NCBI RefSeq assembly: GCF_000952155.1
Contig: NZ_JYON01000025.1
Coordinates: 1-64,000, forward strand
Length of the DNA stretch: 64,000 nt
Direction of reading: 5' to 3'
Source: Aliterella atlantica CENA595
GTDB taxonomy: Bacteria; Cyanobacteriota; Cyanobacteriia; Cyanobacteriales; Chroococcidiopsidaceae
Below, in pieces: positions 42,614-51,771 of the stretch. The position numbers were made by a program, and so were the translations under genes. The notes under the pieces are model-generated. The model had not been told where the DNA came from, ran no database searches, and worked only from the letters and a program-made list of their open reading frames with translations. Numbering within the stretch: the first letter of the stretch is position 1; the number at the start of each line of letters is the position of its first letter.

Positions 42614-43715
42614 CCGTAAAGAAAAGCCGTTGCCACAAGCAGTCCTCAAGCCCGTTGACACAACTACACTCTCAAAGCAGATTGAGAGCGGAGACGGTAT
42701 TCATTTGGGTAATGGCTGTTACTGGAACCCCGAAGCTTTGCCCAATGGTCATATCGTTGCCATCGGGGCTAGTGGTAGTGGCAAAACTCAGACTCTTAAA
42801 GCGATCGCCTATGGACTCAGCCGGACTTACCCAGATATGCAGGTGATTCTGATTGACTTTCACGGCGACCAAAAAGTTCTAGGGGAAACTATCTATCCCC
42901 TGCACATGGCTTCACCTTATGGCATCAACCCGCTTCTAGTCAACCTCGATCCAGAGGGCGGTGGACCGAACTTGCAAGCGATCGCTGTAGCCGCCGTACT
43001 CAAAAAAGCCTTGCAACTTGGTCCTATTCAAGAAGGGTTGATGCTAGATATTCTGGCAGAGTGCTACAAGCGGCGCAGTGTTTTTCAAGAGGCTCCTGAA
43101 ACTTGGAGGAACGATCCGCCCAACTTCGACGACGTGCAGCAGGCTATAGAAAGCCGGATTACTTACGGATGTAAGGATAGCCAAAAGCTTAAGCTCAAGT
43201 TAGCCGCGACGTTTCAATACGGCATCTTCTCTCGTCCGACTTTTCCGCTAGAACAAAAGCTAATCAGAATAGATTTATGCAAACTTCCCCCAGCATTGGG
43301 AGCGATCGCGGCGGAGTCTTTGGCACGGCAGTTGATGGACAGTCACCGCTTAATGGGTGAAATCGAGGGTAAGTTGCCGCGTACTTATCTATTTATAGAT
43401 GAGGCGAAGGAGATGCCCAAGGTTTCGGGTAGTGCTTGCGATCGCATCATCGCGGATGGGCGCAAATATGGGCTAGCTCTAGCTTTGGCTTCTCAGTCCG
43501 AACGCCACCTTAGTTTGGATGTGATTGGTAACTCTGCCAGCAAGATTGTTTTGCCTGTGGATCAAACCGAGGTTAAACGAGTGTCCAACAAGTTTCGCTT
43601 TGCTGAGGGCAAAGTCGCTGGGCTTGCTCCACTCAATGCACTGTGTCGATTTGGCGCTCATGCCGAACAAGTTTCAATTTTGCCTTACTACCAGCGAGTT
43701 CAAATTCATGAGTAA
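42606..43715 (+). CDS. Operon gene 6, TraG/VirB4/HerA-like ATPase
   Basis: 369 aa. Walker A AIGASGSGKTQT (about 54-65), VILIDFHGD (Walker B-like), LFIDEAKEMP (catalytic Asp-Glu) and LASQSERHL (sensor-like Gln) match the FtsK/HerA/VirD4 coupling-ATPase fold. It lacks long N-terminal TM segments, so it may work with the membrane proteins beside it. SD AAGGAG at 42595-42600. Probably pumps DNA or acts as a coupling protein for conjugation-type transfer. Confidence 0.85.
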   Translation: MFSRKEKPLPQAVLKPVDTTTLSKQIESGDGIHLGNGCYWNPEALPNGHIVAIGASGSGKTQTLKAIAYGLSRTYPDMQVILIDFHGDQKVLGETIYPLHMASPYGINPLLVNLDPEGGGPNLQAIAVAAVLKKALQLGPIQEGLMLDILAECYKRRSVFQEAPETWRNDPPNFDDVQQAIESRITYGCKDSQKLKLKLAATFQYGIFSRPTFPLEQKLIRIDLCKLPPALGAIAAESLARQLMDSHRLMGEIEGKLPRTYLFIDEAKEMPKVSGSACDRIIADGRKYGLALALASQSERHLSLDVIGNSASKIVLPVDQTEVKRVSNKFRFAEGKVAGLAPLNALCRFGAHAEQVSILPYYQRVQIHE

Positions 43716-44043
43716 TTTTAGGATAGCTATTAGATCCGCGAGGAGCTTCCTTAAGCGCTGTTCGCCAGCGTATTTGAATGTAGAAATCAATAGAGATTTA
43801 TTAAAAAACTTTACTGCCCTGTTCTCTCCTGAACCGAAGCTACTACCACCTGTTGCAGATTCTTCGCTGCGGGGAAGACCGCACTGGCGGCGCATTACTC
43901 AGGTGTTTCAAATTCTTGACGAAGCTACTAAAGACGGGATGGTATCTTATCCCACCTTAATTAATTGCGTCCGCGAAGCTACAGGCAAAGGTTGTTCAAG
44001 GAAGTTGATAAGTAAATGGAAACTAGAGCGTGGATTGCGGTAA
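43708..44043 (+). CDS. Operon gene 7, small DNA-binding-type protein
   Basis: 111 aa from ATG 43708, overlapping the ATPase stop by 8 bp; the longer frame from 43525 lies within the ATPase gene and is not used. The C-terminal half (RRITQVFQILDEATKDGMVS, CVREATGKGCSRKLISKWK) looks like a helix-turn-helix. Basic protein; could bind the DNA that the ATPase moves. The last bases overlap the SNase gene by 28 bp. Confidence 0.75.
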   Translation: MSNFRIAIRSARSFLKRCSPAYLNVEINRDLLKNFTALFSPEPKLLPPVADSSLRGRPHWRRITQVFQILDEATKDGMVSYPTLINCVREATGKGCSRKLISKWKLERGLR

Positions 44044-45530
44044 CGCTATTACTATTAGGTGGCTGTTCTACTGGCGCAGCGAATATTCAGAGCGATCGCA
44101 TTGCAACTGGGGCGATCGCTCAAGTCCCATTGCCAACACCGACTACTTCGATTTCCCCTAGAACTAACACCTTACCTCGGACGTTGAAGTTAAAACTGAC
44201 ATTAGACACTCCGGCGGATCTAAAGGTGGTGCAAGGGCAGCAAGTTGTCAAAGAGCAGATATTGAGCGATCGCACTTTGGCGCGGGAACGCCTCATGGCT
44301 CAACGCCAGGTGTTGCTGCTAAAACTGGAGCAATTAAAAAAGCCGCAATCTTCTCTAAGTGCCAAGTCCCCTAATCCTGAATCAAGCTACGCAGAGGAAC
44401 GGGCTAAGATTGCCCAGGCGAAGCTTGAAGTAGATCAGGCACAAAAAGCGATTTTCCAGTTTCTTGCAAACTCGCCCTGGACTGAGTATGCCCGCGAACA
44501 GGGGTATCAACCTTCGGAAAAAGAGAAGCTAGTGGGGCTTAACAACATCCTCGCGCAGAAAAAAGCGAGTTTGAATTTGGCGATCGCGGGGTTGCAATCA
44601 GCTAAGGAGAGGCATCGGGAAGAAGTTAATAAAGAAGTCAGTAAAGAGGCGCAGCAGCAGGAAGATACTTCATTAGAGCAAGCGCAATTACTAGCACAGT
44701 TAAATTCAATCGAGAGCGAACTAGAGCGTTTCGGGGTCGTGAAATCCCCTTACACGGGAAGTATTAAGAAAATCAAGTGGGTTGGTCAAACTGATGCTGA
44801 ACTGGTTGCAGAGTTAACGATCGCTGTCAGTGACAACACTCCCGAAACTCCAGTTGCAGAACCATCCCCTAGAACTACGGGACCATCCCCTAGAACTGCG
44901 ATTGCCCCAGCGACGGCGAAAGTTGTCCCAACCCCTATAGCGTCATCCCCTAGAACTGAACCTGTAGGAGCGATCGCGCAAGTAGATCAAAACTCTACAA
45001 AGTTATCCCCTAGAACTAAACCATCTCCACAAAAAGCGACTATAAAGCCGCAGAACAAAGTAGTTCAGAACTCTACCGCTGCCAGTAATAGTCCTGGGAA
45101 GGGCTTTGCGCCTACATGGGAAGTGCTGAACGTACATGATGGCGATACTCTTAAGGTGCGGCAGGGGCAGAAGATAGAGCGGGTTCGTTTTGCTTGCATC
45201 GATGCACCAGAGTTGGCGCAGCCATTGGGTAAAGAATCACGCGATTATCTTAAGAGTCTGATAGCTCAAAATGGCGATCTCGTTGCTCTCAAGATTGTGG
45301 ACACCGACCGCTACGGCAGAAAGGTTGCTGAAGTGTTTGCTGGTAGTAAGTTTTTGCAGGCTGAACAGGTTAAAGGTGGGATGGCGTATGTGTATGACCG
45401 CTATTTGAATAACTGCCCAGATGCGGCGGCAGTGAAGCAGGCGCAAAACTCCGCCCAAGCTAGCAGAGTAGGGGTTTGGAGCGGGAACTACACCAAGCCT
45501 TGGGATTATAGGAAAACCAAACGGAATTGA
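44016..45530 (+). CDS. Operon gene 8, SNase-domain lipoprotein
   Basis: 504 aa. Lipobox LLLGGC near residue 17. Residues 60-260 are helical, coiled-coil-like. The middle (280-350) has SPRT repeats that copy the 12-bp DNA word. The C-terminal SNase domain (about 367-500) has DGDTL, FACIDAPEL, KIVDTDRYGRKVAE and a YNW-type end, with the catalytic Arg-Glu-Arg layout. A secreted DNase/RNase facing outside the cytoplasm. Last gene of the operon. Possible target of the exported NuiA-like protein at 19481. Confidence 0.9.
   Translation: METRAWIAVTLLLLGGCSTGAANIQSDRIATGAIAQVPLPTPTTSISPRTNTLPRTLKLKLTLDTPADLKVVQGQQVVKEQILSDRTLARERLMAQRQVLLLKLEQLKKPQSSLSAKSPNPESSYAEERAKIAQAKLEVDQAQKAIFQFLANSPWTEYAREQGYQPSEKEKLVGLNNILAQKKASLNLAIAGLQSAKERHREEVNKEVSKEAQQQEDTSLEQAQLLAQLNSIESELERFGVVKSPYTGSIKKIKWVGQTDAELVAELTIAVSDNTPETPVAEPSPRTTGPSPRTAIAPATAKVVPTPIASSPRTEPVGAIAQVDQNSTKLSPRTKPSPQKATIKPQNKVVQNSTAASNSPGKGFAPTWEVLNVHDGDTLKVRQGQKIERVRFACIDAPELAQPLGKESRDYLKSLIAQNGDLVALKIVDTDRYGRKVAEVFAGSKFLQAEQVKGGMAYVYDRYLNNCPDAAAVKQAQNSAQASRVGVWSGNYTKPWDYRKTKRN
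44154..45017. repeat. Copies of the 12-bp word in frame as SPRT codons
   Basis: Exact TCCCCTAGAACT at 44154, 44865, 44885, 44946 and 45006, all read TCC-CCT-AGA-ACT (SPRT). The DNA word, rather than protein selection, appears to set this sequence, because the same word also occurs in spacers. Confidence 0.85.
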
Positions 45531-45589
45531 GCCGCGATCTATGTTGCTGTAAGAGTAACAGCTTTTCTATTATGATTTTCTTGTACGTT

Positions 45590-46636
45590 TCATTCTGCAT
45601 CAGTGGTTTTTATAGAAACCGTCCCTAATACATCTTCTAATTCTTCGATTGTTGGCAAACTGCTCTTTAGTTGTTCTGGCAATGCATTTTGAAGCTGGTA
45701 AGCAGAAACGCCAATCGGTTTATTGAGGTCGCGCAAAGCATACTCGGCGATCGCCTGATTTTTGCTTTTACACAATATGATCCCAATGCTGGGCTGGTCG
45801 TCTGGGTGACGTAGTAAGTCGTCGGCGGCTGAAAGATAGAAGTTCATTTTGCCCGAAAACTCTGGCTGAAAATCAGACATTTTCAGGTCAACAACCACGT
45901 AGCAGCGCAAGCGTAGATGATAGAACAACAAATCGATGTAAAAGTCTTGTCCTCCAACCTCAAGATGGTACTGACTACCGACAAAGGCAAAGCCTACTCC
46001 TAGCTCCAGCAAGAAATCGCGGATGTGGTCTATCAAAGACCGTTCTAAGTCTCGCTCTAGTACCTCCTTTCCTAAACTGAGAAAACTAAAGTTATAAGGA
46101 TCTTTCAACAACTGCTGCGCTAGTTCTGATTGGGGCTTAGGCAGAGTGCGATCAAAGTTAGTAGTTGCTTTTCCCTGGCGGCGGTACAGTCCGCTTTCAA
46201 TCTGATGAACTAAAACGTTGCGGCTCCAACCGTATTGGATGGTTTGCTGTGCGTACCATGAGCGTTCTGTTGGGTCTTTTATGAGGTCTAAAATGCGGAC
46301 GTTATGACCCCAAGGAATTTGTGCAACAACCTGTTGCACAAATGATTCCTCATATGCTTCGGCAAATGCCCTCATGTACTTGAGATTACGTGGTGAAAAG
46401 CCTTTCATCTCTGGAAACGAGGAGCGCAAGTCCGCAGATAAGCGCTCAATTACCTTGGCTCCCCAGCCTTGCTGTTGTTGTCTTGTCAGGATATCCCGCC
46501 CAATCTGCCAGTAAAGCAATACCAACTCGCGGTTAACAGCAAGTACCGCCCGTACTTGAGCGCTGCGGATGCGTTCTTTTAAATCGCGGAGGAAGTCATC
46601 GTAACCCTCAGCTATTGAATGCTGGTCATTTGCCAT
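45590..46636 (-). CDS. YhcG/DUF1016-type PD-(D/E)XK nuclease
   Basis: 348 aa. The N-terminal domain has VNRELVLLYWQIGRDI and GFSPRNLKYMRAFAEAY (DUF1016_N). The C-terminal domain has DFYIDLLFYHLRLRCYVVVDLK (about 232-253), giving Asp and the (D/E)xK. Family members occur in many mobile elements and some defence systems. It is convergent with the operon at 44-45.5 kb and divergent from parA. The nuclease site looks complete. Confidence 0.9.
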   Translation of the reverse strand: MANDQHSIAEGYDDFLRDLKERIRSAQVRAVLAVNRELVLLYWQIGRDILTRQQQQGWGAKVIERLSADLRSSFPEMKGFSPRNLKYMRAFAEAYEESFVQQVVAQIPWGHNVRILDLIKDPTERSWYAQQTIQYGWSRNVLVHQIESGLYRRQGKATTNFDRTLPKPQSELAQQLLKDPYNFSFLSLGKEVLERDLERSLIDHIRDFLLELGVGFAFVGSQYHLEVGGQDFYIDLLFYHLRLRCYVVVDLKMSDFQPEFSGKMNFYLSAADDLLRHPDDQPSIGIILCKSKNQAIAEYALRDLNKPIGVSAYQLQNALPEQLKSSLPTIEELEDVLGTVSIKTTDAE

Positions 46637-47003
46637 ATTTTAGTTGTTCAGCAATTCAAGTATTTAAGTTTTTGCGTATTCAAGTAGTTGTCTTTTCAAC
46701 ATTTTGGCGTTTTAGACTTTTAGCCCTACAAGTAGCTATTTGCTCATAGTATCTGTGGACTGTTTGCAGATCCATTGCAATTTTAACTTTCCGCGTACTC
46801 AAAAATTCAAAAAGTTAAAATTCCATACTTTTAAAAACTTGCGTAATTAAAAACTTATCAGTTTAAAGATTCAAGGTTTTGCAAACTCAATTATACTAAT
46901 CTTGACCCTTTTATATTTTTAGAGATTTGCGTACTCAAAATTTCAAATACCTGATGATTCAAGTTTTTGGCATTGTAAAAACTTAAGAGTTCAGACCACC
47001 AAT
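46637..47003. promoter_or_regulatory. Partition-site-like repeats upstream of parA
   Basis: AT-rich region with a repeated word of the type GCGTA(T/C)TCAA: at about 46673, 46793, 46851 (GCGTAATTAA) and 46929, each followed by ATTCAA or TTTAAA motifs. Similar words follow the partner gene at 47872-47925. Direct repeats beside a ParA/RHH cassette are the expected centromere (parS-like) and operator. Confidence 0.6.
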
Positions 47004-47597
47004 ATGATTATTACTGTTGCATCGTTCAAAGGTGGCGTTGGCAAAACTACAACCGCAGTTCACTTAGCCGCCTACTTACAACCCAAAGGCGAAACGCTCC
47101 TGATTGATGGCGATCCAAACCGCTCGGCAACGGGTTGGGCGAAACGCGGGAATCTACCGTTCAAAGTAATTGATGAGAGACAGGCTGCTAAACACGCTCC
47201 GAAATATCAACACATTGTCATTGACACTCAAGCACGACCAGAGCAGGAAGATTTAGAAGCACTAGCTGAGGGGTGCGATTTGCTAGTATTGCCCACTACT
47301 CCCGATGCCCTATCGCTTGATGCCCTGATGCAAACTGTTGATGCCCTTAAGTCATTGGGAACGGAAAAATACCGCATTCTAATTACTCGCATTCCTCCCA
47401 AGCCCCGACGGGATGGAGCAGAAGCAAGAGAGATGTTGAGCGATGCTGGATTACCGCTATTTAAAGGGGGTGTCCGCGAAGGAGTAGCTTTTCAAAAAGC
47501 CGCGCTTGCTGGTGTCCCAGTCAATGCAGTTTCAGATCCACGCGCACGTATCGCATGGCGCGATTACCAACACATCGGGCAGGAGATAATTAAGTGA
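47004..47597 (+). CDS. parA: ParA-family partition ATPase
   Basis: 197 aa. Deviant Walker A KGGVGKTT (8-16), IVIDTQARPEQEDLEAL (Walker B and switch) and LLVLPTTPDALS. The small size, without an N-terminal DNA-binding domain, is that of the type Ib ParA (ParF-like). It should segregate plasmid copies by ATP-driven movement on the nucleoid. It overlaps the next gene by 4 bp. Putative centromere repeats lie upstream. Confidence 0.9.
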   Translation: MIITVASFKGGVGKTTTAVHLAAYLQPKGETLLIDGDPNRSATGWAKRGNLPFKVIDERQAAKHAPKYQHIVIDTQARPEQEDLEALAEGCDLLVLPTTPDALSLDALMQTVDALKSLGTEKYRILITRIPPKPRRDGAEAREMLSDAGLPLFKGGVREGVAFQKAALAGVPVNAVSDPRARIAWRDYQHIGQEIIK

Positions 47598-47884
47598 GTA
47601 AGTTTAAAAGTCTTTTGGATGCAGCAAAGGGCAAAGAGCCAGAGCCGGAAAAACATGAACTAGAAGTAAACCAACCCCAGTTAGTTGCAGAACCGGAGCA
47701 GCCCCCCAAACGAGGAAGACCTAAAGGCAAGCGATCGCATCCTGACTACGAGCAGGTAACAGCATACATTCGCAAAGATACCCATCGAGCGGCTAAGATT
47801 GCACTGCTATCTGAGAGCGAAGGGCGGGAATTTAGCGAGTTAGTTCAAGAGTTGCTGGAGCAGTGGTTAAAAGCGCGTACTTAA
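47594..47884 (+). CDS. RHH centromere-binding partner of ParA
   Basis: 96 aa. Acidic N-terminal tail, then GRPKGKRSHPDYEQVTAYIR and a helical end (REFSELVQELLEQWL), a ribbon-helix-helix layout like ParG or ParR-type partners. It overlaps parA by 4 bp. Should bind the repeats on either side and stimulate ParA; the basic RPKGKRS is the likely DNA contact. Confidence 0.8.
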   Translation: MSKFKSLLDAAKGKEPEPEKHELEVNQPQLVAEPEQPPKRGRPKGKRSHPDYEQVTAYIRKDTHRAAKIALLSESEGREFSELVQELLEQWLKART

Positions 47885-47969
47885 AATTTCAAATACTTAA
47901 AAACTTGGGTACTTAAACACCTAATCTTTTGAATTAGCAATAGTTCAGCAATGTATAACCATACACTGA

Positions 47970-48061
47970 TTAACTACTTTTTTACAGCTATCTCGGCTCG
48001 ATCCCACATAGTACAAATTTGCTACTCTAAGGTAGTACACTTTTACTAAAAAAATAGTTAA
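47970..48061. repeat. Inverted repeat with ~14-bp arms
   Basis: TTAACTACTTTTTT (47970-47983) and AAAAAAATAGTTAA (48048-48061) match except one base. Between them are smaller symmetries, such as CTACtctaagGTAG (48022-48035) and AGTAC boxes. Either the ends of a small element or a control region before the 48153 gene. Confidence 0.5.
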
Positions 48062-48152
48062 TACGCTAATCCAAAAAACTTATACAAATATAGCAATACA
48101 ACCTGTATGAAGATAAGGCGATAAACTAGGGGTAATTCTGAGGAGGCTGATA

Positions 48153-48401
48153 ATGACCAACTCTAATACTCCAAATCCTGAAAATTCAGATAAAGGAACT
48201 GACAACCTAGCTAAACACATTGCAAAAATCACTAATGAGGTCTTGAAAGCGATGGATACAGAAGGTTGCCAGCCGGATGCTGAAAAACTAGATGACGAAC
48301 TAGATAAAGCTGAGAAATTACAAGCTGAACGTAGAGAAATTTTAGAAGATGAGTATGAGCAAAACAAACAAAGACTTATTAAAAGGTGGAAACGGTATTA
48401 A
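48153..48401 (+). CDS. Small acidic helical protein, unknown
   Basis: 82 aa, almost all helical and charged (DDELDKAEKLQAERREILED); Asn-rich start. It overlaps the next gene by 53 bp. AGGAGG lies upstream at 48140-48145. No family recognised; the close overlap suggests a two-gene unit with the DUF6414-like protein. Confidence 0.7.
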   Translation: MTNSNTPNPENSDKGTDNLAKHIAKITNEVLKAMDTEGCQPDAEKLDDELDKAEKLQAERREILEDEYEQNKQRLIKRWKRY

Positions 48402-49287
48402 TCCCAAACATTTCATTTATCTAGATCGCAGTCGATTATTCTCCTATACAGCACAGTTTTCAGACGGACTTCCACAATTACGACATCTACTTGAGAGCGT
48501 GAACAAGGAAGATATAAATAGTGGACTTGAGCAATACAACGAAGAAGTTAGAGAAATTTCCAACGAAGTAGAAGGAAGTGTAGGGGCTAAATCAATTGTT
48601 GGCTCTGTGACAGGTACAAAAGAGGAAAAGAAGACTCAAAAACGAAGTACAAAAGATGCTGGTGCTACAGCAAAGTACGAAGCTTTACAAGCTCTTTCAG
48701 AAGTCAAAGTTGAACATGACAATCTATATTTATTACTAGAAGAAGACTTAATAAACGCTGGTTTGTTAGTAAATTTAAACAAAGAGCTTTCACAAATCAA
48801 AAATGCAACTTTGATAAAAGCTAAAGGAGTAGCAAGATTTTTCGACTGGGAAATGCTAGCTAAATTATATGAAAGACCTGAAGATATATGGAATATAGCT
48901 GAAGACCAAGTTAAATCTCAGGGTTTTGGAGCTAATAAAAATGAAACCAATGAGTTCAAAAAGAAGCTCAAAAGCTTTTCTCAACTATTAAGAACTTTTT
49001 CTGTTGGTAATATAACAATTCATATACAAACCGAGAGTTCAACAATTACAACTTCCCTAAATACAGAATACTTATGTATGACACTAGAACAATTACGGGC
49101 AGGCTACATTATGCCTGGAGATGTGGAACTTACCATTGTGGGATTTTCCCCTAAACGACCAAATAGAGGTATTCAATTTCCAGGACTAGCAGGATTGATA
49201 AATATGGGCGAAGTATGGGAAGGGCTTGTAGGGCAAGTAGATGTGACTATAGATCCTATAGCTATCTATTCAGAAATAAAAGTTTAA
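48349..49287 (+). CDS. DUF6414-like protein
   Basis: 312 aa. PKHFIYLDRSRLFSYTAQFSDG at the N-terminus and the overall layout resemble the DUF6414 family, which occurs in scattered bacteria and mobile elements; the match is from memory of the pattern. Two helical regions and a beta-rich end follow. Function unknown. Starts at 48349 or the ATG at 48355. Confidence 0.6.
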   Translation: MSMSKTNKDLLKGGNGINPKHFIYLDRSRLFSYTAQFSDGLPQLRHLLESVNKEDINSGLEQYNEEVREISNEVEGSVGAKSIVGSVTGTKEEKKTQKRSTKDAGATAKYEALQALSEVKVEHDNLYLLLEEDLINAGLLVNLNKELSQIKNATLIKAKGVARFFDWEMLAKLYERPEDIWNIAEDQVKSQGFGANKNETNEFKKKLKSFSQLLRTFSVGNITIHIQTESSTITTSLNTEYLCMTLEQLRAGYIMPGDVELTIVGFSPKRPNRGIQFPGLAGLINMGEVWEGLVGQVDVTIDPIAIYSEIKV

Positions 49288-49428
49288 AAATTGGACGTTA
49301 GGCATTGAGCCGAGATAGGTGCATATTCGGATGAGTAGCAAGTACAATCCCCCTTTCCCTTTGATGGCAAAACTCTCGATCTAAGGCAAACTATACAACG
49401 CCAAACCTATAAGCAACTGACTTACACC

Positions 49429-50388
49429 TCAAACTAAATCTGCAAGCAAATCTGTAATCTCTGCCTGATGATTTAGCCTGTTATCGTCATAAATCATCAA
49501 TGTATTCAAGTTAGCGTGGCGCGAGAGTTTTTGTACCCGCCTGACATCACCACCTGTTGCTTCCAGTGCTGCCGTAATGCCAGAGTGCCTAATCCGGTGG
49601 GGGCTGATATTCTTGCTAATGCCAGCCGATTTCGCTGCTGCTTGCACAATTTTATAGATTGCAGTCCCCGTAAGCCGATGCCCGTAGCTAGCTCGGTCTA
49701 GGGCAATAAATAACGGCTGGTTGATATTTAATTCCTTTCTTGCCAGCAACCATTCTTGCAGTGCTTTGACTGTGGAGACTGACAGCGCAACTGCTTCCTT
49801 CTGGCTACCTCTACCTTTTCCTAAAATCCAGAGCTTTCTTCCTTCAAGATCCAAGTCTTTAATGTCAGTCAAGGCAACTTCCTCGCGCCGCAGAACGTTA
49901 TCCCAAAGCAGGCGCAACAAGGCGTAATCTCTCTTGCCCTTGAGGGTGTTCTGCATACTTGTAGCTAACATTCCTTTAAAAGAAGCTGGAGTAATCCCAG
50001 TCGTATCGCGGTATGGTTTTACTTTCTCACTTTTGATATCTGCCAAACTCCACTCTATTATTCCCAGCTTTCGAGCATGATTGACCAGTGCCTTGATTGC
50101 TGCCAATCTTCTATTAACCGTAGCTTCCTTTAATCCCCGCTCCACTAGACTAGCTTTGTACCTCAGCACCAAAGCGATCGCTTCAAAGCGAGAAAGCAGC
50201 AAAAAACTCTGCACGATCTCCCTGCTGGGCGCAACACCTGCTACATACCTAAAGAAATCTCGCAAATCTTTTTCGTAGGCAAGGCGAGTATTAAGGCTGC
50301 GCTTATCGCATAGGAGTTCCTGGACTACATCTATCTCCTTGGCGAGGGGCTGAAAACCTGGCTCGTGTATCGCGGTGGTAGCAAGCAT
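49429..50388 (-). CDS. Tyrosine recombinase (XerC/D-type integrase)
   Basis: 319 aa. Catalytic residues are visible: Arg in LRREEV (about 171), HRIRH (His-x-x-Arg, about 268-272), then SRHANLNTLMIYDD with the His and the Tyr nucleophile. The N-terminal 110 residues form a SAM-like core-binding domain. It could resolve plasmid multimers or integrate the element. A 7-bp inverted repeat sits 10 bp before its start. Start ATG at 50388. Confidence 0.9.
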   Translation of the reverse strand: MLATTAIHEPGFQPLAKEIDVVQELLCDKRSLNTRLAYEKDLRDFFRYVAGVAPSREIVQSFLLLSRFEAIALVLRYKASLVERGLKEATVNRRLAAIKALVNHARKLGIIEWSLADIKSEKVKPYRDTTGITPASFKGMLATSMQNTLKGKRDYALLRLLWDNVLRREEVALTDIKDLDLEGRKLWILGKGRGSQKEAVALSVSTVKALQEWLLARKELNINQPLFIALDRASYGHRLTGTAIYKIVQAAAKSAGISKNISPHRIRHSGITAALEATGGDVRRVQKLSRHANLNTLMIYDDNRLNHQAEITDLLADLV

Positions 50389-50397
50389 TGGTGGTAT

Positions 50398-50425
50398 GGT
50401 TACGATAATGAGTGTTTCCGTAACC
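50398..50425. promoter_or_regulatory. Inverted repeat at the integrase start
   Basis: GGTTACG (50398-50404) and CGTAACC (50419-50425), perfect 7-bp arms, 14-nt spacer, 10 bp from the recombinase ATG. It could be its recombination core site or an operator; spacing is wider than a standard Xer core. Confidence 0.4.
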
Positions 50426-50705
50426 TAATTTTATCACTGTTATTCCTGCTTCGCTCTCCTGTAGCGTTGAAAATCCCTAGTTGGAACCGAAGCCAACTTA
50501 GAATTGAGGCGGTAGTGCGATCGCCTCCGCCGCAAAGCTGCTTTATCCACTTGCTGTCATGCAATGCCCATTGTTAGGTAGGCAACTGCTTGAGTAATTG
50601 CAAAAAAAGTATTGTAGAGTTGTTTCAACCAATAACTCTAGAAAAATTACTCATTCCCTAGAAATTTGTATATAACAGTTATGTTTCGCTCCTGGGAATT
50701 GAAAA
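50426..50705. other. Intergenic region with a degenerate duplicate
   Basis: No gene. Bases 50452-50570 have a degenerate copy at 52464-52590 (shared cctgtagcgtt, gcgatcgcctcc-like, catgc). See the findings. Confidence 0.4.
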
Positions 50706-51665
50706 ATGCAGTACGCATCTTCAATTAAATATGGTGGCTTGCTTATAGATGCTTGTGATTGCAACCACACAGCTTACCAGAATTTAGGCTTGGTCTGTCC
50801 ATCATGCCATGAGTCAGTTTTTCTGACGGCTGGACATGAGCGCTACTACAATGCTTCCAACAAAAAAACTAAGGTAGTCCCCCACTTTTCACACCGCCCT
50901 GATAAAGACAAAAAAGAAGTAGAGCGCTGCAAATTACGAATAGCCCAGATTACGACAGCAGACATTATCAAAAGTGAAAATGCTAGCAGAAATCAACGAT
51001 TGAGGCTATTTAATCGCCATTTATGGAATTTATTGAGGCTCTGTTACAAACTAAATGACTTCGATGAATCCATTAGCTTTCTTAGATCGGGCTTCAATCT
51101 AGTAGCCCAAAACGATACTCAAGGACAAGTTATTTCTCAAGCATTCAACGAGCTACTTACAACAATTTTTATTAGTGAAGTTCCGCGCATTCACAAGGAA
51201 TCTGAATGTCACTTAGAAAAGTTGCTCGAAAAAACTCAAGACGAGCGATTTGTGCCAACAGGAAGCTTGCAATCCTTACTAGCTACATGGCGGCAGACGA
51301 TTGATAAAAAAATGCACGTTGCAATATATAACGAAGTTGTGGATTGTTTGGTGGCGAAGAAACACCAACCGATTCTGCAAAATTTAATTACCTTGGGTTT
51401 ATATAATTTTGTTTGCGTGACTGCTATTTGTGAAAGAGATCGGCTAGCAATCAATGAACGAATAACTGCTTACAATAGCCTGCATTCTCAAAATGTTGAG
51501 ATAAGCGAAGCTGTCATTTATGAGGTGTTTTCTAACTTAGTCGATGTATTTACCAGCCGCAACTCTAAAGCTATGGAAGCGATCGCTGGTTTTATCCGCG
51601 ATGATGTTTTAGAAGCGATCGCATTCACGCCTTGGGCAGAAGGTTTTGAGAAATTCAGCAGTTGA
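50706..51665 (+). CDS. CoiA-like zinc protein
   Basis: 319 aa. The first 75 residues resemble the CoiA N-terminal zinc domain: CPSCHESVFLTAGHERYY and PHFSHRPDKD with Cys-Cys-His ligands, here YGGLLIDACDCNH in front. The remaining 240 residues are helical and unrecognised. CoiA-type proteins are linked to DNA uptake. The two-gene pattern with the 53775 protein shows related zinc modules on different bodies. Starts at ATG 50706 after TGGGAATT. Confidence 0.7.
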   Translation: MQYASSIKYGGLLIDACDCNHTAYQNLGLVCPSCHESVFLTAGHERYYNASNKKTKVVPHFSHRPDKDKKEVERCKLRIAQITTADIIKSENASRNQRLRLFNRHLWNLLRLCYKLNDFDESISFLRSGFNLVAQNDTQGQVISQAFNELLTTIFISEVPRIHKESECHLEKLLEKTQDERFVPTGSLQSLLATWRQTIDKKMHVAIYNEVVDCLVAKKHQPILQNLITLGLYNFVCVTAICERDRLAINERITAYNSLHSQNVEISEAVIYEVFSNLVDVFTSRNSKAMEAIAGFIRDDVLEAIAFTPWAEGFEKFSS

Positions 51666-51771
51666 GCTAAACCTGCAACGGCATTTGTATTTTTTTAAAG
51701 ATTTTAAACAAAAACGTCTGAATTATTAGATAGTTTGAATGGATCTAATTGGCAGTTTTTGTTGCATACAA

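Noticed and set aside
44865..45017. SPRT repeats as a protein phosphorylation motif
   Set aside because: The same DNA word occurs in spacers and other frames, so the repeat acts at the DNA level.
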